From: JAYQKL01 sp965243245
GTDB lineage: Bacteria; Pseudomonadota; Alphaproteobacteria; RS24
Length of the DNA: 64,000 bases
Direction of reading: 5' to 3'
Assembly: GCA_965243245.1 (NCBI GenBank)
Contig: OZ251536.1
Span: 1,426,001-1,490,000 of the forward strand
Made by a program: the position numbers and the translations under genes. This document shows positions 44,351 through 53,839 of this stretch, piece by piece; the first letter of the stretch is position 1, and each line of letters opens with the position of its first letter. Under the pieces are notes generated by a model. The model saw nothing but the letters and a program-made list of their open reading frames with translations. It searched no databases and was not told the origin of the DNA.

Positions 44351-44585
44351 AGTTAGTCCAAAAATTTGAGTCTTTCGCGTACGTAAAATAAATATAGCAA
44401 ACTCACTCATTGATATTTGCCACGCTGTGCCAAAAGAAACATAAAAACGTCACACAGCAAGCGAGCCTTAACATATTATGCAAGGAAATCAATCTAAATT
44501 TAACGCACAGACAAACTCAAGAGTAATTTACGCTTTCATATAATAGATAAATTGGCTAGCCTTTGAGAAAATTTAGGAGACCAAT

Positions 44586-45524
44586 ATGAAAAACCGCTTT
44601 TTGGAGCATACAGGCATAAAATATCCAATTATTCAAGCACCTATGGGATGGATAGCGCGCGCAAAATTGGCATCAGCCGTCTGTGCCGCAGGCGGGCTGG
44701 GCGTCATCGAAACATCATCCGGGGAAACCGAAATCTGCAAAGCAGAAATTGAAAAAATGTTCGAAATAACCAAGACTCCATTCGGCGTTAATCTTCCTAT
44801 CCTGTTCCTCAAGGATGAGGACATGCTCAATTATATTTGCAAAAGCGGCGTGAAATTTGTAACAACATCAGCAGGAAGTCCCGCAAAATTTATTACCCCT
44901 CTCAAAAAAGCCGGCATTATCGTGTATCACGCCGTGCCAACAGTCGAAGCCGCTATGCGGTGTGTTGCGGCAGGCGTCGATGGACTTATCGTAGAAGGCG
45001 CAGAAGGCGGCGGATTTAAAAATCCCGAAGAAGTCTCAACATTGGTGCTGCTACAGGCCGTAAGGGCAGCAGTCGATGTGCCGTTGGTCGCCGCCGGCGG
45101 CATTAGCGACGGACGCGGCATGGCGGCCGCTTTTGCCCTTGGCGCAGAAGCCGTCCAAATGGGTACACGCTTTGTATCTTCGGCTGAAAGCCCGGTACAT
45201 GATAATTACAAAAACGCGATAATTGACGCACCGACAACAGGGACTTATGTGCTGAATAAAAAATCTAGCCCATGTATTCGAGCATTGCGCACAAAGCGCA
45301 CAAACAAAATTCATGAAGACGGACTCATGTCGCTTGAAATATTCCAAAATATTCGAGATTTATATTTTGGCGGCGATATGGAAGCCTCCGTGGGGTTGGC
45401 GGGGCAAACAGCCGGGCTGATTAATGAGGTCAAACCAGTCGTGCAGATTATTGACGAGATGGTGGATGAGTTTCACACCATTACAGACCGCTTGGGCAAA
45501 CTGGCTCAAAACAAGCATTTCTAG
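44586..45524 (+). CDS. Nitronate monooxygenase-family FMN enzyme
   Basis: The 312-residue TIM-barrel flavoprotein belongs to the 2-nitropropane dioxygenase/FabK family. Blocks are YPIIQAPMGWIA at the start, SAVCAAGGLGVIE, FGVNLPIL, GVDGLIVEGAEGGGF, DVPLVAAGGISDGRGMAAAFALGAEAVQMGTRF near 180-212 (FMN phosphate), and a late SVGLAGQTAGLI. It oxidises nitronates or acts as an NAD(P)H:flavin or quinone reductase. It is transcribed away from cspA. Confidence 0.92.
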   Translation: MKNRFLEHTGIKYPIIQAPMGWIARAKLASAVCAAGGLGVIETSSGETEICKAEIEKMFEITKTPFGVNLPILFLKDEDMLNYICKSGVKFVTTSAGSPAKFITPLKKAGIIVYHAVPTVEAAMRCVAAGVDGLIVEGAEGGGFKNPEEVSTLVLLQAVRAAVDVPLVAAGGISDGRGMAAAFALGAEAVQMGTRFVSSAESPVHDNYKNAIIDAPTTGTYVLNKKSSPCIRALRTKRTNKIHEDGLMSLEIFQNIRDLYFGGDMEASVGLAGQTAGLINEVKPVVQIIDEMVDEFHTITDRLGKLAQNKHF

Positions 45525-45624
45525 GCTTTAAATGAAGGCTTATCATAAGAATATCACCAAACATCAAGCTCAGTAAATTTATGAATAAAAAAAACCGAAT
45601 AACTATAGGGGGGCAAAAATATCA

Positions 45625-46467
45625 ATGCTGAATAAAACGAAATTGATAGATGAATTCACTATGGCTTCGGTGGAACATTCCTTGGCGTATATTCTGGCTA
45701 TTCGTGCCGTTGAGCAGATCAGTAGCCGTCCTGCTCTTAAACGATTATATTATGACTATCAAAAAGCCAGTCAGGCAGAGGCCTCTTTTTGGCAGGCTTT
45801 AATGGCGCAGCTGAAAATTGACATTAACTTTCACGGCACTCATCCCGAAGCGGTACCAAAGTCGAACCCTTTGGTCATCGTGGCAAACCACCCCTATGGT
45901 GTTCTGGACGGGTTGGCTATTTGTTGGCTAATTGCACAGCAGCGGAGTGATTTTAAAATCATGATCAATCATGTTATGTGCAGGTTTCCAGAAATGGAAA
46001 ACTATGTATTGCCAATTAATTTCAACCACACACCCAAAGCTCTCAAAACCAATTTAGCATCGCGCAAGGCAGCAGGGAAATATCTTGAAAATGGCGGCGC
46101 CGTGATTATCTTTCCTGCGGGGAAAATTGCAAGAACTGAAACTTTTTTAAAAAAAACAGCCATTGATGCTGAATGGGGGTCGCTGGTCGGCAAGCTCGTG
46201 CGAAAAACTCACGCAAATGTCTTGCCCATTTATTTTGGCGGGCAGAATTCACAACTTTTTCAAAAAACCAGCCATATTAGCCATACTGCGCGCTGGGGCA
46301 TGCTTTTTCATGAAGTTCATCGGCGCCGTGGTACATCTTTGGATATGGTGGTCGGAGACCTGCTCGCCTATGCTGACATCGAGGCGACTTTACCGCCAAA
46401 GCAATTGGCGGCTTTCTTGAGAGAACATACACATGCCTTATCACGGTTGATCGGCACAGGCGACTAA
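45625..46467 (+). CDS. Lysophospholipid acyltransferase-like protein (PlsC superfamily)
   Basis: The 280-residue protein has the acyltransferase motif NHPYGVLDGLAICWL near residue 91 (His and Asp of the catalytic pair). MCRFPEMENYVLPINF, a GGAVIIFPAGKIAR block (motif III) and VLPIYFGGQNS follow. NHP.G.LDG is typical of the haemolysin/ornithine-lipid-type branch (OlsA-like), so acylation of a lyso-lipid is likely. No signal peptide or transmembrane helix is obvious. The start follows AGGGGGG at 45608-45613. Confidence 0.88.
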   Translation: MLNKTKLIDEFTMASVEHSLAYILAIRAVEQISSRPALKRLYYDYQKASQAEASFWQALMAQLKIDINFHGTHPEAVPKSNPLVIVANHPYGVLDGLAICWLIAQQRSDFKIMINHVMCRFPEMENYVLPINFNHTPKALKTNLASRKAAGKYLENGGAVIIFPAGKIARTETFLKKTAIDAEWGSLVGKLVRKTHANVLPIYFGGQNSQLFQKTSHISHTARWGMLFHEVHRRRGTSLDMVVGDLLAYADIEATLPPKQLAAFLREHTHALSRLIGTGD

Positions 46468-46496
46468 GTCCTCAAACAAACCCTTCGGGCAAAGCC

Positions 46497-47597
46497 TTAA
46501 TTGTCATAATTTTCAAGCTTGATGGTCTCACCAATTTTCAAAATAATGGCTTGTTTGCGCGCCGCTTGGACAAAGCGTGTACGTGGTTCTGCAAAAGGTT
46601 CTAGGGATAAAACAAATGTACCCCAATGCATTGGCGTCATCTGACGACAGCCTATTTCGCGGCCAATTTGGACGCCGCCTTCGGGGTCTGTGTGAGAAAC
46701 ACGCATAACGCGCCGCGGCTCATACGCGCCAACGCTGATTAAACCAAGATCGCATCCGCCGTGATGTTGGTTCATATGTGCGCCAATTTTTTTAAACGCG
46801 CTTGGATGCACGCCTGTGTCACCCGTGTGGTAGATAGAACGCCCCCCAGCAGAAAACCCGTAAGACATCCATAAGGTGCGGTTGCGGTCAAAGGGCGTGC
46901 GGTTGGACCAATGCACCGCAGGATAGGCGGTCAACCGAAACGAGCCAGAAAGAGATGGTAAAATAACCTCATCATACCAATCCACCTCATGCACGCTGGC
47001 ATAACCACGTTCTGTGAAATAAGAACCAAGCCCTAATGGAACAATCGCTGTGATGGTTTCTGGGTTGGGGAGCCTGTCCAATGTACGCGTATCAAGATGG
47101 TCATAATGGGCATGACTTATCACCACGATATCAATTGGGGGTAAATCTTCAATGTTAAGTCCAAATGCAGGGATGCGTGCGGGGCCAGCAAAGGTAAAGG
47201 GCGACGCACGGTTCGAAAAAACAGGGTCAGTCAAAACAGTGACACCATCCAATTTTATCAAAAATGTGGAATGACCAATCCAGCTGACGCTGTCTTTATC
47301 GCCTGTTTCACTTAAAATAAGGCGTGCCTTTTTAGCTGGCATAACATGGTCATCTGGTATGTTTGGCGTGCCATCAGCAATTTGTCGCCAAAAAAACTTG
47401 GCAAAAAATGGCACTGACACACTAAGCTTTCTTTCTTGCGCTGGACTGCCCTCGGGATTACGGAAACCGCGCTCCATGTGATGATAAGGATAGTCGCCGC
47501 CACGTGGGTCTCCGACACCGCTACATGAGCTTAGCAAAACCCCAAGAGATAATATGATGCCAAGGGCGGTAGTTGTGAATTTATTGATTTTTTGCAC
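46497..47597 (-). CDS. Metallo-beta-lactamase-fold lipoprotein, NAPE-PLD/UlaG-like
   Basis: The 366-residue protein has a lipoprotein signal (LGVLLSSCSG, Cys near residue 26), so it is anchored in an envelope membrane. The beta-lactamase_2 fold has SWIGHSTFLIKLDGVTVLTD and metal site VVISHAHYDHLD. HWSNRTPFDRNRTLWMSYGF, YHTGDTG and MTPMHWGTF complete it. This pattern is shared with N-acyl-phosphatidylethanolamine phospholipase D and related bacterial enzymes, so phospholipid or phosphodiester hydrolysis is likely. The start is GTG at 47597. It lies 24 bases after the neighbouring esterase gene on the same strand. Confidence 0.9.
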   Translation of the reverse strand: MQKINKFTTTALGIILSLGVLLSSCSGVGDPRGGDYPYHHMERGFRNPEGSPAQERKLSVSVPFFAKFFWRQIADGTPNIPDDHVMPAKKARLILSETGDKDSVSWIGHSTFLIKLDGVTVLTDPVFSNRASPFTFAGPARIPAFGLNIEDLPPIDIVVISHAHYDHLDTRTLDRLPNPETITAIVPLGLGSYFTERGYASVHEVDWYDEVILPSLSGSFRLTAYPAVHWSNRTPFDRNRTLWMSYGFSAGGRSIYHTGDTGVHPSAFKKIGAHMNQHHGGCDLGLISVGAYEPRRVMRVSHTDPEGGVQIGREIGCRQMTPMHWGTFVLSLEPFAEPRTRFVQAARKQAIILKIGETIKLENYDN

Positions 47598-47621
47598 GAT
47601 AAAATTTTAAACTTAATGACC

Positions 47622-48599
47622 TTAATTTGATAAGTTTGATAAATGGCTTTTGATAAAACCGTCAATCTTTTGATTACACTCTTTCGATACGCCCGCATCT
47701 GGGACAAAGTCGTTAAACCCGTGAAACGCACCTTGATAGATTTCAAGCTCACACCTGACACCCGCCGCTTCAAGTCTTGTAGCGTAAGCTTCATTTTCCT
47801 CAAGGAAAAGATCCAGCGTGCCAACAGGAATATGGGCTGGGGGCAAATTAGATAAATCCTGCGCTCTTGATGGAGCCGCATATATATCTACGCCATCACG
47901 CCCAAATGCACCGCCAAGATATGCGCTCCACCCTTGCAGGTTGTTGGCACGTGTCCAGATCATCGTATCTTCAACCCCCGCGCCTGCTTGTTGAAGATTA
48001 GTATCGTCAAGCATCGGAAAAACCAGTACTTGGCCTTTTGGTTTGATGGCGGTCTTATCGCGTAGGTAAAGAGCCAGCCCCGCCGCCAGTCCGCCGCCCG
48101 CGCTGACGCCATAAAGAATAATATGAGCGGGGTCAAGGTTGAGTTCTTTAGCATGCGTGACCAAATATTGTAATCCTTCATAGCAATCCATTAAGGGCCC
48201 GGGGTATGGCGTTTCAGGCGCAAGCCGATATTCAATCGAAGCTGTGAAGCAGCCAAGCTCTTCGGCAAAATTATAAATACTCATATCCCCCTGAAGTGCT
48301 GAGCCCATCACATATCCGCCTCCATGAATGAAATAAATAATGGGTTGGGGTTGAGCACTCTGTTTGGGGCGAATGACGCGCAGGTTTAAAGCGTGACCAT
48401 CTTTTGAGGTAAAATGAATGTCTTCTCGAATGAGTGTCTCAGGCAGGCTGAATGTCGCCAAAAGCTGTTCATTCATTGAGCTAAGGATATTGCGCGTTGC
48501 TTCAAGATCATTTTCTAAATCAAAACCACCGCCCAAAGCGGTGGCTAAAATTTCTAAAGCGGGCATTAATTCAGGGTCTAATTTAGAGTTTGGGTTCAT
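47622..48599 (-). CDS. HSL-family alpha/beta-hydrolase esterase
   Basis: The 325-residue cytoplasmic esterase has the HGGG oxyanion motif in YFIHGGGYVMGSAL (about residue 87) and nucleophile Ser in YGVSAGGGLAAGL (about 165). A late acidic residue (GTLDLFLEENEAY) and catalytic His in YQGAFHGFN complete the triad. It is probably cotranscribed with the metallo-beta-lactamase-fold lipoprotein. It is not close in sequence to the other HSL esterase at 30575. Confidence 0.92.
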   Translation of the reverse strand: MNPNSKLDPELMPALEILATALGGGFDLENDLEATRNILSSMNEQLLATFSLPETLIREDIHFTSKDGHALNLRVIRPKQSAQPQPIIYFIHGGGYVMGSALQGDMSIYNFAEELGCFTASIEYRLAPETPYPGPLMDCYEGLQYLVTHAKELNLDPAHIILYGVSAGGGLAAGLALYLRDKTAIKPKGQVLVFPMLDDTNLQQAGAGVEDTMIWTRANNLQGWSAYLGGAFGRDGVDIYAAPSRAQDLSNLPPAHIPVGTLDLFLEENEAYATRLEAAGVRCELEIYQGAFHGFNDFVPDAGVSKECNQKIDGFIKSHLSNLSN

Positions 48600-48758
48600 T
48601 TTGCTACCATCATTAAGTTGACTTACAAGGGCTCATAAGCCTCGTGCGCCGCTTCAAAAATTCAATTTGTAAAAAGTATAAGCCAATAAAATTATGTGTA
48701 AACAATCTTCTCAATTAGAGGCGCCCCTAAATATGAAAACGCATTATTTATGCGCCAC

Positions 48759-49568
48759 TTAAAGCTTACGGTATTTATCCATCATGTTTTGCGACCCCTT
48801 GAACAATTGTTTAGGCGAGAGGCGCATAAGATACCAAGCGACTTTAGCATAAAAAGGCGTGAAGATAAGGCGATCTTTTTTCAAAAGCCCTTTAACAATA
48901 TTGCGCGCCGTTATATGTGTTGGCTGTTGCTTTGGCAGTATTTGTAAAATGTCAGGAGATTTTTGCTTACTGGTTTCTGCTTGTGTCATCAAGTTTGATT
49001 TTACATTACCCAAGCAAGCCGCTCGAAGGTCTACGCCAAAAACTTCAGCTTCTGTTGCCAAAGATAATGTTAACCCAACCACGCCAAATTTAGTGCCAGC
49101 ATAAGAAACCATGCTGGGTGTCGGAAGGAGGCCGCCCATGGAAGCAATATTTAAAATTTGCCCAAAACCTTGCTGTTTCATTTGCCGATAAGCATGCAGC
49201 ATACCAATTTGGACGCCATTATAATTGACATCGGTAAGTTTGCGAATTTGCGCTTCGTTCATGTCAAAAAACTCGCCGATAAAAATTATCCCCGCATTAT
49301 TAATCATAAGATCAAGTTGCCCTTGTTCTTTGACAGTTTTTTTAATGACTCGCTTAATATCGCCATCAATCGTGACATCACATTTGGCAGCAAATGAGGT
49401 GCCGCCTTGCTCTTTTATTTCAGCGGCAACAGTTTGCGCCTCATTGAGGGTTATGGCGGTGACATAAACAACTGCGCCTTGTGCCGCTAACTCATGCGCT
49501 AGTGCTCGCCCGATACCTGTGCTGGCACCTGTGATAATGACAGATTTATCTTGAAAATTTTTAGGCAT
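48759..49568 (-). CDS. Short-chain dehydrogenase/reductase
   Basis: The 269-residue classical SDR has cofactor loop VIITGASTGIGRALAHELA at 9-27, CDVT, NNAGI (about 90), catalytic Ser-Tyr-Lys as NIASMGGLLPTPSMVSYAGTK split into IASMGG and YAGTKFG, and a C-terminal extension. It oxidises or reduces an alcohol or keto group with NAD(P)(H). The amidohydrolase lies 69 bases further upstream on the same strand. Confidence 0.93.
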   Translation of the reverse strand: MPKNFQDKSVIITGASTGIGRALAHELAAQGAVVYVTAITLNEAQTVAAEIKEQGGTSFAAKCDVTIDGDIKRVIKKTVKEQGQLDLMINNAGIIFIGEFFDMNEAQIRKLTDVNYNGVQIGMLHAYRQMKQQGFGQILNIASMGGLLPTPSMVSYAGTKFGVVGLTLSLATEAEVFGVDLRAACLGNVKSNLMTQAETSKQKSPDILQILPKQQPTHITARNIVKGLLKKDRLIFTPFYAKVAWYLMRLSPKQLFKGSQNMMDKYRKL

Positions 49569-49636
49569 TTTTTTTAAATGAAAAAGGTGAAAGTTTTTTT
49601 TATACTTTCACCTCTTGATAGATTTTGCTTTTCGAT

Positions 49637-50704
49637 TTAAGCAAAGCCGTACATTTTTGCTCCATTTTCCCACGTGATTTTGTGTATTTCCTCTTCTGGA
49701 ACATCCTTAAAGAGCTCGGCAACTTTCGCCTGCGCATTAGGCCAATTGCAACAAGGATGCGGGAAATCAGTCGACCAAAGAAGATTTTCAACACCAAGCT
49801 GATGGCGATGAGTGACAGCTTCTGGCTCATCGACAAATGTGACGGCCATATTGCGTTTCCAATAGGTGCTTGGTTTCTCGTCGACGTCTGGGAATTCATA
49901 ATGCTGGTCCATACGGCGGTCAAGAAAGTTTAAGAAACCGGGAATCCAGAATAATCCCGGCTCAACCCAAACAATTTTCAGATTAGGATGACGCCCCAAA
50001 ATGCCAGTTAAAAAATACCACATCATCGGCTCCATCATTAAAGATGGCGGCAGGCCTGTGAAAATACCCTTTTGTGGCGTGGGGTCGCGGCGGAACGTAT
50101 CCCATAAATGCGGCGTAATAGATAAATGATGGGCAATCACCACACCGCTTTCTTCAATCGCGCTGAATAAAGGCGTATAACGCGCGTCATGATAGTCTGG
50201 CAGTCCTAGCACAGATGGAAAATTTGGCAATTGTACAGAACGCGCCCCAAGCTTCATAACCCGGTGCAACTCTTTAATCGCAAAATTAATATCCGTTATC
50301 GGCAAGTGATAGGTGATGAGTAATCTATCCGGATCTGTCGAGGCAAAATTATGAAGCGCATTATTAAACGCTTCCAAATTATCCTGCACCGTTTCAAGAT
50401 TATTATAAAACCGCATATCATCAAGCGGGTCATTATACATAACCTCATGGGCAACGCCGTCATTGTCCATCGCTTCAAGACGCGCCTTGCCCTCTTTATA
50501 TCCGGGATGGCTAGCCGCCTCCAAGTCCACAAAATCTTCCATCGCAAGGACTTCGCCCTGTTTCATGTCCTCATCATATTTCGTATAGGCCGCAACGGCG
50601 TCATCAAAAGCCGGTTTTTTAGCTTCGGGCAAATAATCGCGGATGGTCTCAGCCGGAATATGTACATGCGAATCAACCGAAAAAAGCTTTCTTTTGTTTT
50701 TCAT
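49637..50704 (-). CDS. Amidohydrolase-2 family metal-dependent hydrolase
   Basis: The 355-residue TIM-barrel hydrolase or decarboxylase belongs to the Amidohydro_2 (ACMSD-like) family. The metal motif is FSVDSHVHIPAE at the N-terminus. HHLSITPHLW and VWVEPGLFWIPGFLN follow, and WSTDFPHPCCNWPN holds the metal-binding Asp. This group decarboxylates or hydrolyses aromatic and related acids. GGAGAT lies 10 bases before the ATG. With the SDR it may form a small catabolic operon near the TonB receptor on the opposite strand. Confidence 0.9.
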   Translation of the reverse strand: MKNKRKLFSVDSHVHIPAETIRDYLPEAKKPAFDDAVAAYTKYDEDMKQGEVLAMEDFVDLEAASHPGYKEGKARLEAMDNDGVAHEVMYNDPLDDMRFYNNLETVQDNLEAFNNALHNFASTDPDRLLITYHLPITDINFAIKELHRVMKLGARSVQLPNFPSVLGLPDYHDARYTPLFSAIEESGVVIAHHLSITPHLWDTFRRDPTPQKGIFTGLPPSLMMEPMMWYFLTGILGRHPNLKIVWVEPGLFWIPGFLNFLDRRMDQHYEFPDVDEKPSTYWKRNMAVTFVDEPEAVTHRHQLGVENLLWSTDFPHPCCNWPNAQAKVAELFKDVPEEEIHKITWENGAKMYGFA

Positions 50705-51221
50705 TTTAATCTCCTTTAAGACAGTCTATTTAAGTTTCAGGATATGGCTTTTATTGTTAAAAGCAATATAAAAAGCGCGATATAAAAAGCGCAATATCTG
50801 GCGCATTTAAACAAATATCAAATGGATGAAATAAGCGTGTGATATTTAAGCAACGCTTTATGAAAACCTATCTCCAAATATTGAATATATAAAGCTCATC
50901 AGGTTACAATGTTTACCCGTGGGTAAATTTGTCTACGGTCAAAGCCAATGATAAAAGCTAATGATAAAAGCTAATAAATAAGAAAACGGTATTCAGGATT
51001 ACGCATGTGATAACTGACGGGTGATTGCCGAAATGCTTGACGTGTGATTACCAAAATGCTTATTGTGTTGTTAATTTGCGTTCCGAGCCTTCGGTGACTA
51101 GCTTTGCGAGTGCCGACGGGTCAAACAAAAAAGTGGCATCTGCTGCGCAAACAAAAAAGTGGCATCTGCCGCGTAAACAAAAAAGTGGTATCTGCCACGC
51201 AAAAATATGGAGGAAACTCAA
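50705..51221. other. Divergent region between the amidohydrolase and a TonB receptor
   Basis: No gene is visible in 517 bases. There are degenerate short repeats at about 50763-50798 (units around AATATAAAAAGCGC), two copies of AATGATAAAAGCT near 50948-50973, two copies of a GTGATT.CC.AAATGCTT pattern at 51021-51061, and a strong 26-base repeat at 51123-51200. The last of these is followed by the receptor's GGAGG. Confidence 0.7.
51123..51200. repeat. 26-base tandem repeat in the TonB receptor leader
   Basis: Three units begin AAACAAAAAAGTGG and end in a GC-rich part, CATCTGC[TC]GCG[CT] or TATCTGCCACGC. Each unit carries a small inverted repeat GGCA-TC-TGCC or a close variant. The array ends 8 bases before the ribosome binding site, so it lies in the leader RNA or at the promoter. 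Confidence 0.95.
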
Positions 51222-53648
51222 ATGAGTTCCATTATTAAAAAATCTATCGGCAAATCTGTAGGTATAGCATTGCTCGCATCCGTGCTTGCACCTGTCGTTC
51301 CAGCTTTTGCTCAATCGCTGGATGAAATCGTTGTTACCGCTCAACGGCGCGAACAAAATCTGCTCGATGTGCCAGTGGCGGTCACAACCTTTAATACCAA
51401 AGAGCTTATAGATTCAGGGGTCGAAGATATTCTAGACTTGAACTTTGCCTCGCCGAGCGTCTTTTCAAATACTGTTTCAAGCACGTTGTCTAATTCGCCG
51501 GTGCGTATTCGAGGTATCGGCACGAGCGGGGGAAACCCGGGTTTTGAAAGTGCTGTTGGCATTTATGTTGATGATGTTTATCGCTCTCGCCCCGGGACAG
51601 CTCTGGCAACTCTGTTTGATATGGCTGGTTTGGATATTTTGCGCGGGCCTCAAGGTACGCTGTTTGGCAAAAACACAACCGCCGGTGCGTTGCTTCTTAA
51701 AACCGCCGCGCCTGTGATTGGCGAAAACTCCGTTTCTTTGGGTCTCAACTTGGGTGATTATGGCACGCGAAAAATCGACACAGCTATCAACTTTGCCATT
51801 AATGATACAGCCGCAATCCGAATCTCAGGTATGCACGGCCGTAAGGATGGCTATTTTAACGATGGTAGTGGCAACGATACAGCCAAATCTGAAAATGATG
51901 GGCTACGAGTTCAATTGGGTCTGGAGCTCACTGATAGTCTAAATGTTCGGGTGATTGCCGATTATAGCTCCTATTTTAACACCGATAACTATACGCGGTT
52001 TGTCACGCATTATACGGGGGGGAGCAATGGTACAAGAGGTGACACCGTTGATATTGGTGAGGAACAGCCATTTTCTTTCACGCATCCAGTGACAAATATT
52101 GGTGACAACACTATCAACCAAGCTGGTTTGAGTGTCATTGTGAATTATGAAATTTCAGATAATTTATCTTTGAAATCGGTCACATCTTATCGTGAGATTG
52201 ATAGTGATAATGAAGACGGGGACTGGGACTTCGGTGGAGAAGATAGGGCGAATAGTTTAGATGTTTTTCATGACATGGAGACCATCACGCAAGAATTCTT
52301 GCTTGAAGGGAGTGCTGATCTGATAGGGCGTAATTTTGATTATGTGGCTGGCGTGAACTATTTTGCAGAAGAACTTGACTATGCGCGCCAAGCAACTGCC
52401 AATCAAATCAATCCGTTTTTTGCTTCTGACTCAGAGTTTAAAGTTCAAGATTACACGGCTTTTCATGATGAGGAATCGTTCGGTCTTTTCGTACATGGTA
52501 CTTATTCACTCACCGAACAATTGAGTTTAATTGCTGGGGTTCGCTACACTGAAGTTGAAAAAACTTATGAATATACGCCTTTATCAGGTACGCCTGAAGA
52601 ATATTTTGCCAATGTGCGCGCCAATGCGGCTTTTTTCCTAGCACGTGATACTGCTTTACAAACAGCACAGCCGTGGAATAGCACGGTCAATAATGAAGAA
52701 ACAACTTTTGATATAACACTGCAATATCGTCCAACGGATAATATGCAGCTGTTTGCAAAATTCTCAGAAGGCTTCAAAGCGGGCGGCTTTAATGTAACTG
52801 AAAATGCGGCCGCAGGTGAACCAAGTTATCCCACAAATGCGCAGTTTAATGCCCTACCGCTTGCTCTTCAAACTCCTTTTCAATATCTTCTTGAAGGTAG
52901 AGGTCGGGGGGTTGCTGGTGACGATTATACTTTTGGAGACCCAACATTTGCGCCTTTCACACCAGAAACAGGCGATTTTGCACCAGAATATGTCGAGTCG
53001 TTTGAGCTGGGCTATCGTCTGGAATATGGGGATAAGCGCGGGCGGTTGAGTGTTGTTTATTTCTACTCCGACTTTGAGGACCTACAAGTGAGTGTGTTTA
53101 ATGGCACGGCATTTGAGGTTGTCAATGCCGGGACATCCTCAACAACGGGTTTCGAAATTGAAAATATCTATGCTCTCACGGAGGCTTTGACCATCAATGC
53201 CGGGGTCACTTTCTTGGATACTGAATATGGTGATGATGTCCAAGGGCTACCTGCTGGTCGTGAGCGGGGTCTCGCACCAGATGTTGCTGGCGTGGTGGGG
53301 CTTCGTTATGAAGACGAACTGCTAAACGATATCAATCTTTATGCTAATTTTAATTATTCCTTCTATACGGAGATGTATTTAGCTGAAGGCGGATTAACAA
53401 GAGCTAATTCTTCCGAGCCCGGCGTTCTTGACCCGCTCGCGCAGTCCGCGCAAGATGATTATGGTCTGCTGAGCCTATCGGTTGGGTTAAGAAAAACCGA
53501 TAATTGGGATATTTCCGTATATTGCGGCAACTGTACGGATGAAGAATATTATACTTTTTCCTTCAATAGACCATTTTTCTATGGTGAAATAAGTAGTGGT
53601 TTGGGCGACCCACAGACTTTTGGTATGCGTCTTAGAAAAGATTTCTAA
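51222..53648 (+). CDS. TonB-dependent outer-membrane receptor, large type
   Basis: The 808-residue receptor has a signal peptide ending PAFAQ, plug start SLDEIVVTAQRREQNLLDVP, VRIRGIGTSG, DILRGPQGTLFGKNTTAGALLL, and a barrel ending in FGMRLRKDF. A GGAGG seven bases upstream fixes the ATG at 51222; the frame also opens at an ATG 15 bases earlier, which overlaps that site. It is of the same type as the receptor at 36081 but clearly diverged. The substrate is unknown. It is followed by a terminator. Confidence 0.95.
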   Translation: MSSIIKKSIGKSVGIALLASVLAPVVPAFAQSLDEIVVTAQRREQNLLDVPVAVTTFNTKELIDSGVEDILDLNFASPSVFSNTVSSTLSNSPVRIRGIGTSGGNPGFESAVGIYVDDVYRSRPGTALATLFDMAGLDILRGPQGTLFGKNTTAGALLLKTAAPVIGENSVSLGLNLGDYGTRKIDTAINFAINDTAAIRISGMHGRKDGYFNDGSGNDTAKSENDGLRVQLGLELTDSLNVRVIADYSSYFNTDNYTRFVTHYTGGSNGTRGDTVDIGEEQPFSFTHPVTNIGDNTINQAGLSVIVNYEISDNLSLKSVTSYREIDSDNEDGDWDFGGEDRANSLDVFHDMETITQEFLLEGSADLIGRNFDYVAGVNYFAEELDYARQATANQINPFFASDSEFKVQDYTAFHDEESFGLFVHGTYSLTEQLSLIAGVRYTEVEKTYEYTPLSGTPEEYFANVRANAAFFLARDTALQTAQPWNSTVNNEETTFDITLQYRPTDNMQLFAKFSEGFKAGGFNVTENAAAGEPSYPTNAQFNALPLALQTPFQYLLEGRGRGVAGDDYTFGDPTFAPFTPETGDFAPEYVESFELGYRLEYGDKRGRLSVVYFYSDFEDLQVSVFNGTAFEVVNAGTSSTTGFEIENIYALTEALTINAGVTFLDTEYGDDVQGLPAGRERGLAPDVAGVVGLRYEDELLNDINLYANFNYSFYTEMYLAEGGLTRANSSEPGVLDPLAQSAQDDYGLLSLSVGLRKTDNWDISVYCGNCTDEEYYTFSFNRPFFYGEISSGLGDPQTFGMRLRKDF

Positions 53649-53672
53649 AGCTCTTCTGGAGACTTAAAATTG

Positions 53673-53702
53673 AAAAGGCCGCTCTTCGGGGCGGTCTTTT
53701 TT
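53673..53702 (+). terminator. Rho-independent terminator after the TonB receptor
   Basis: AGGCCGC / GCGGTCT stem (one G-U pair) with an 8-base loop and a run of T residues, 25 bases after the stop. Confidence 0.9.
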
Positions 53703-53839
53703 GTGGCGGATAAAAGGCATATAACTAAAGTCATAAAAATAAAGCGGCGAGCTTATTCTGTCACATGATACAAAAAGCCCTTATCCACTTATCCCCTTAT
53801 CCACCTATCTGCATAACAACCCAGAACAAAACAAACGCC

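Noticed and set aside
51025..51225. Plus-strand 66-codon frame before the TonB receptor
   Set aside because: It is made largely of the 26-base leader repeat and overlaps the receptor start.
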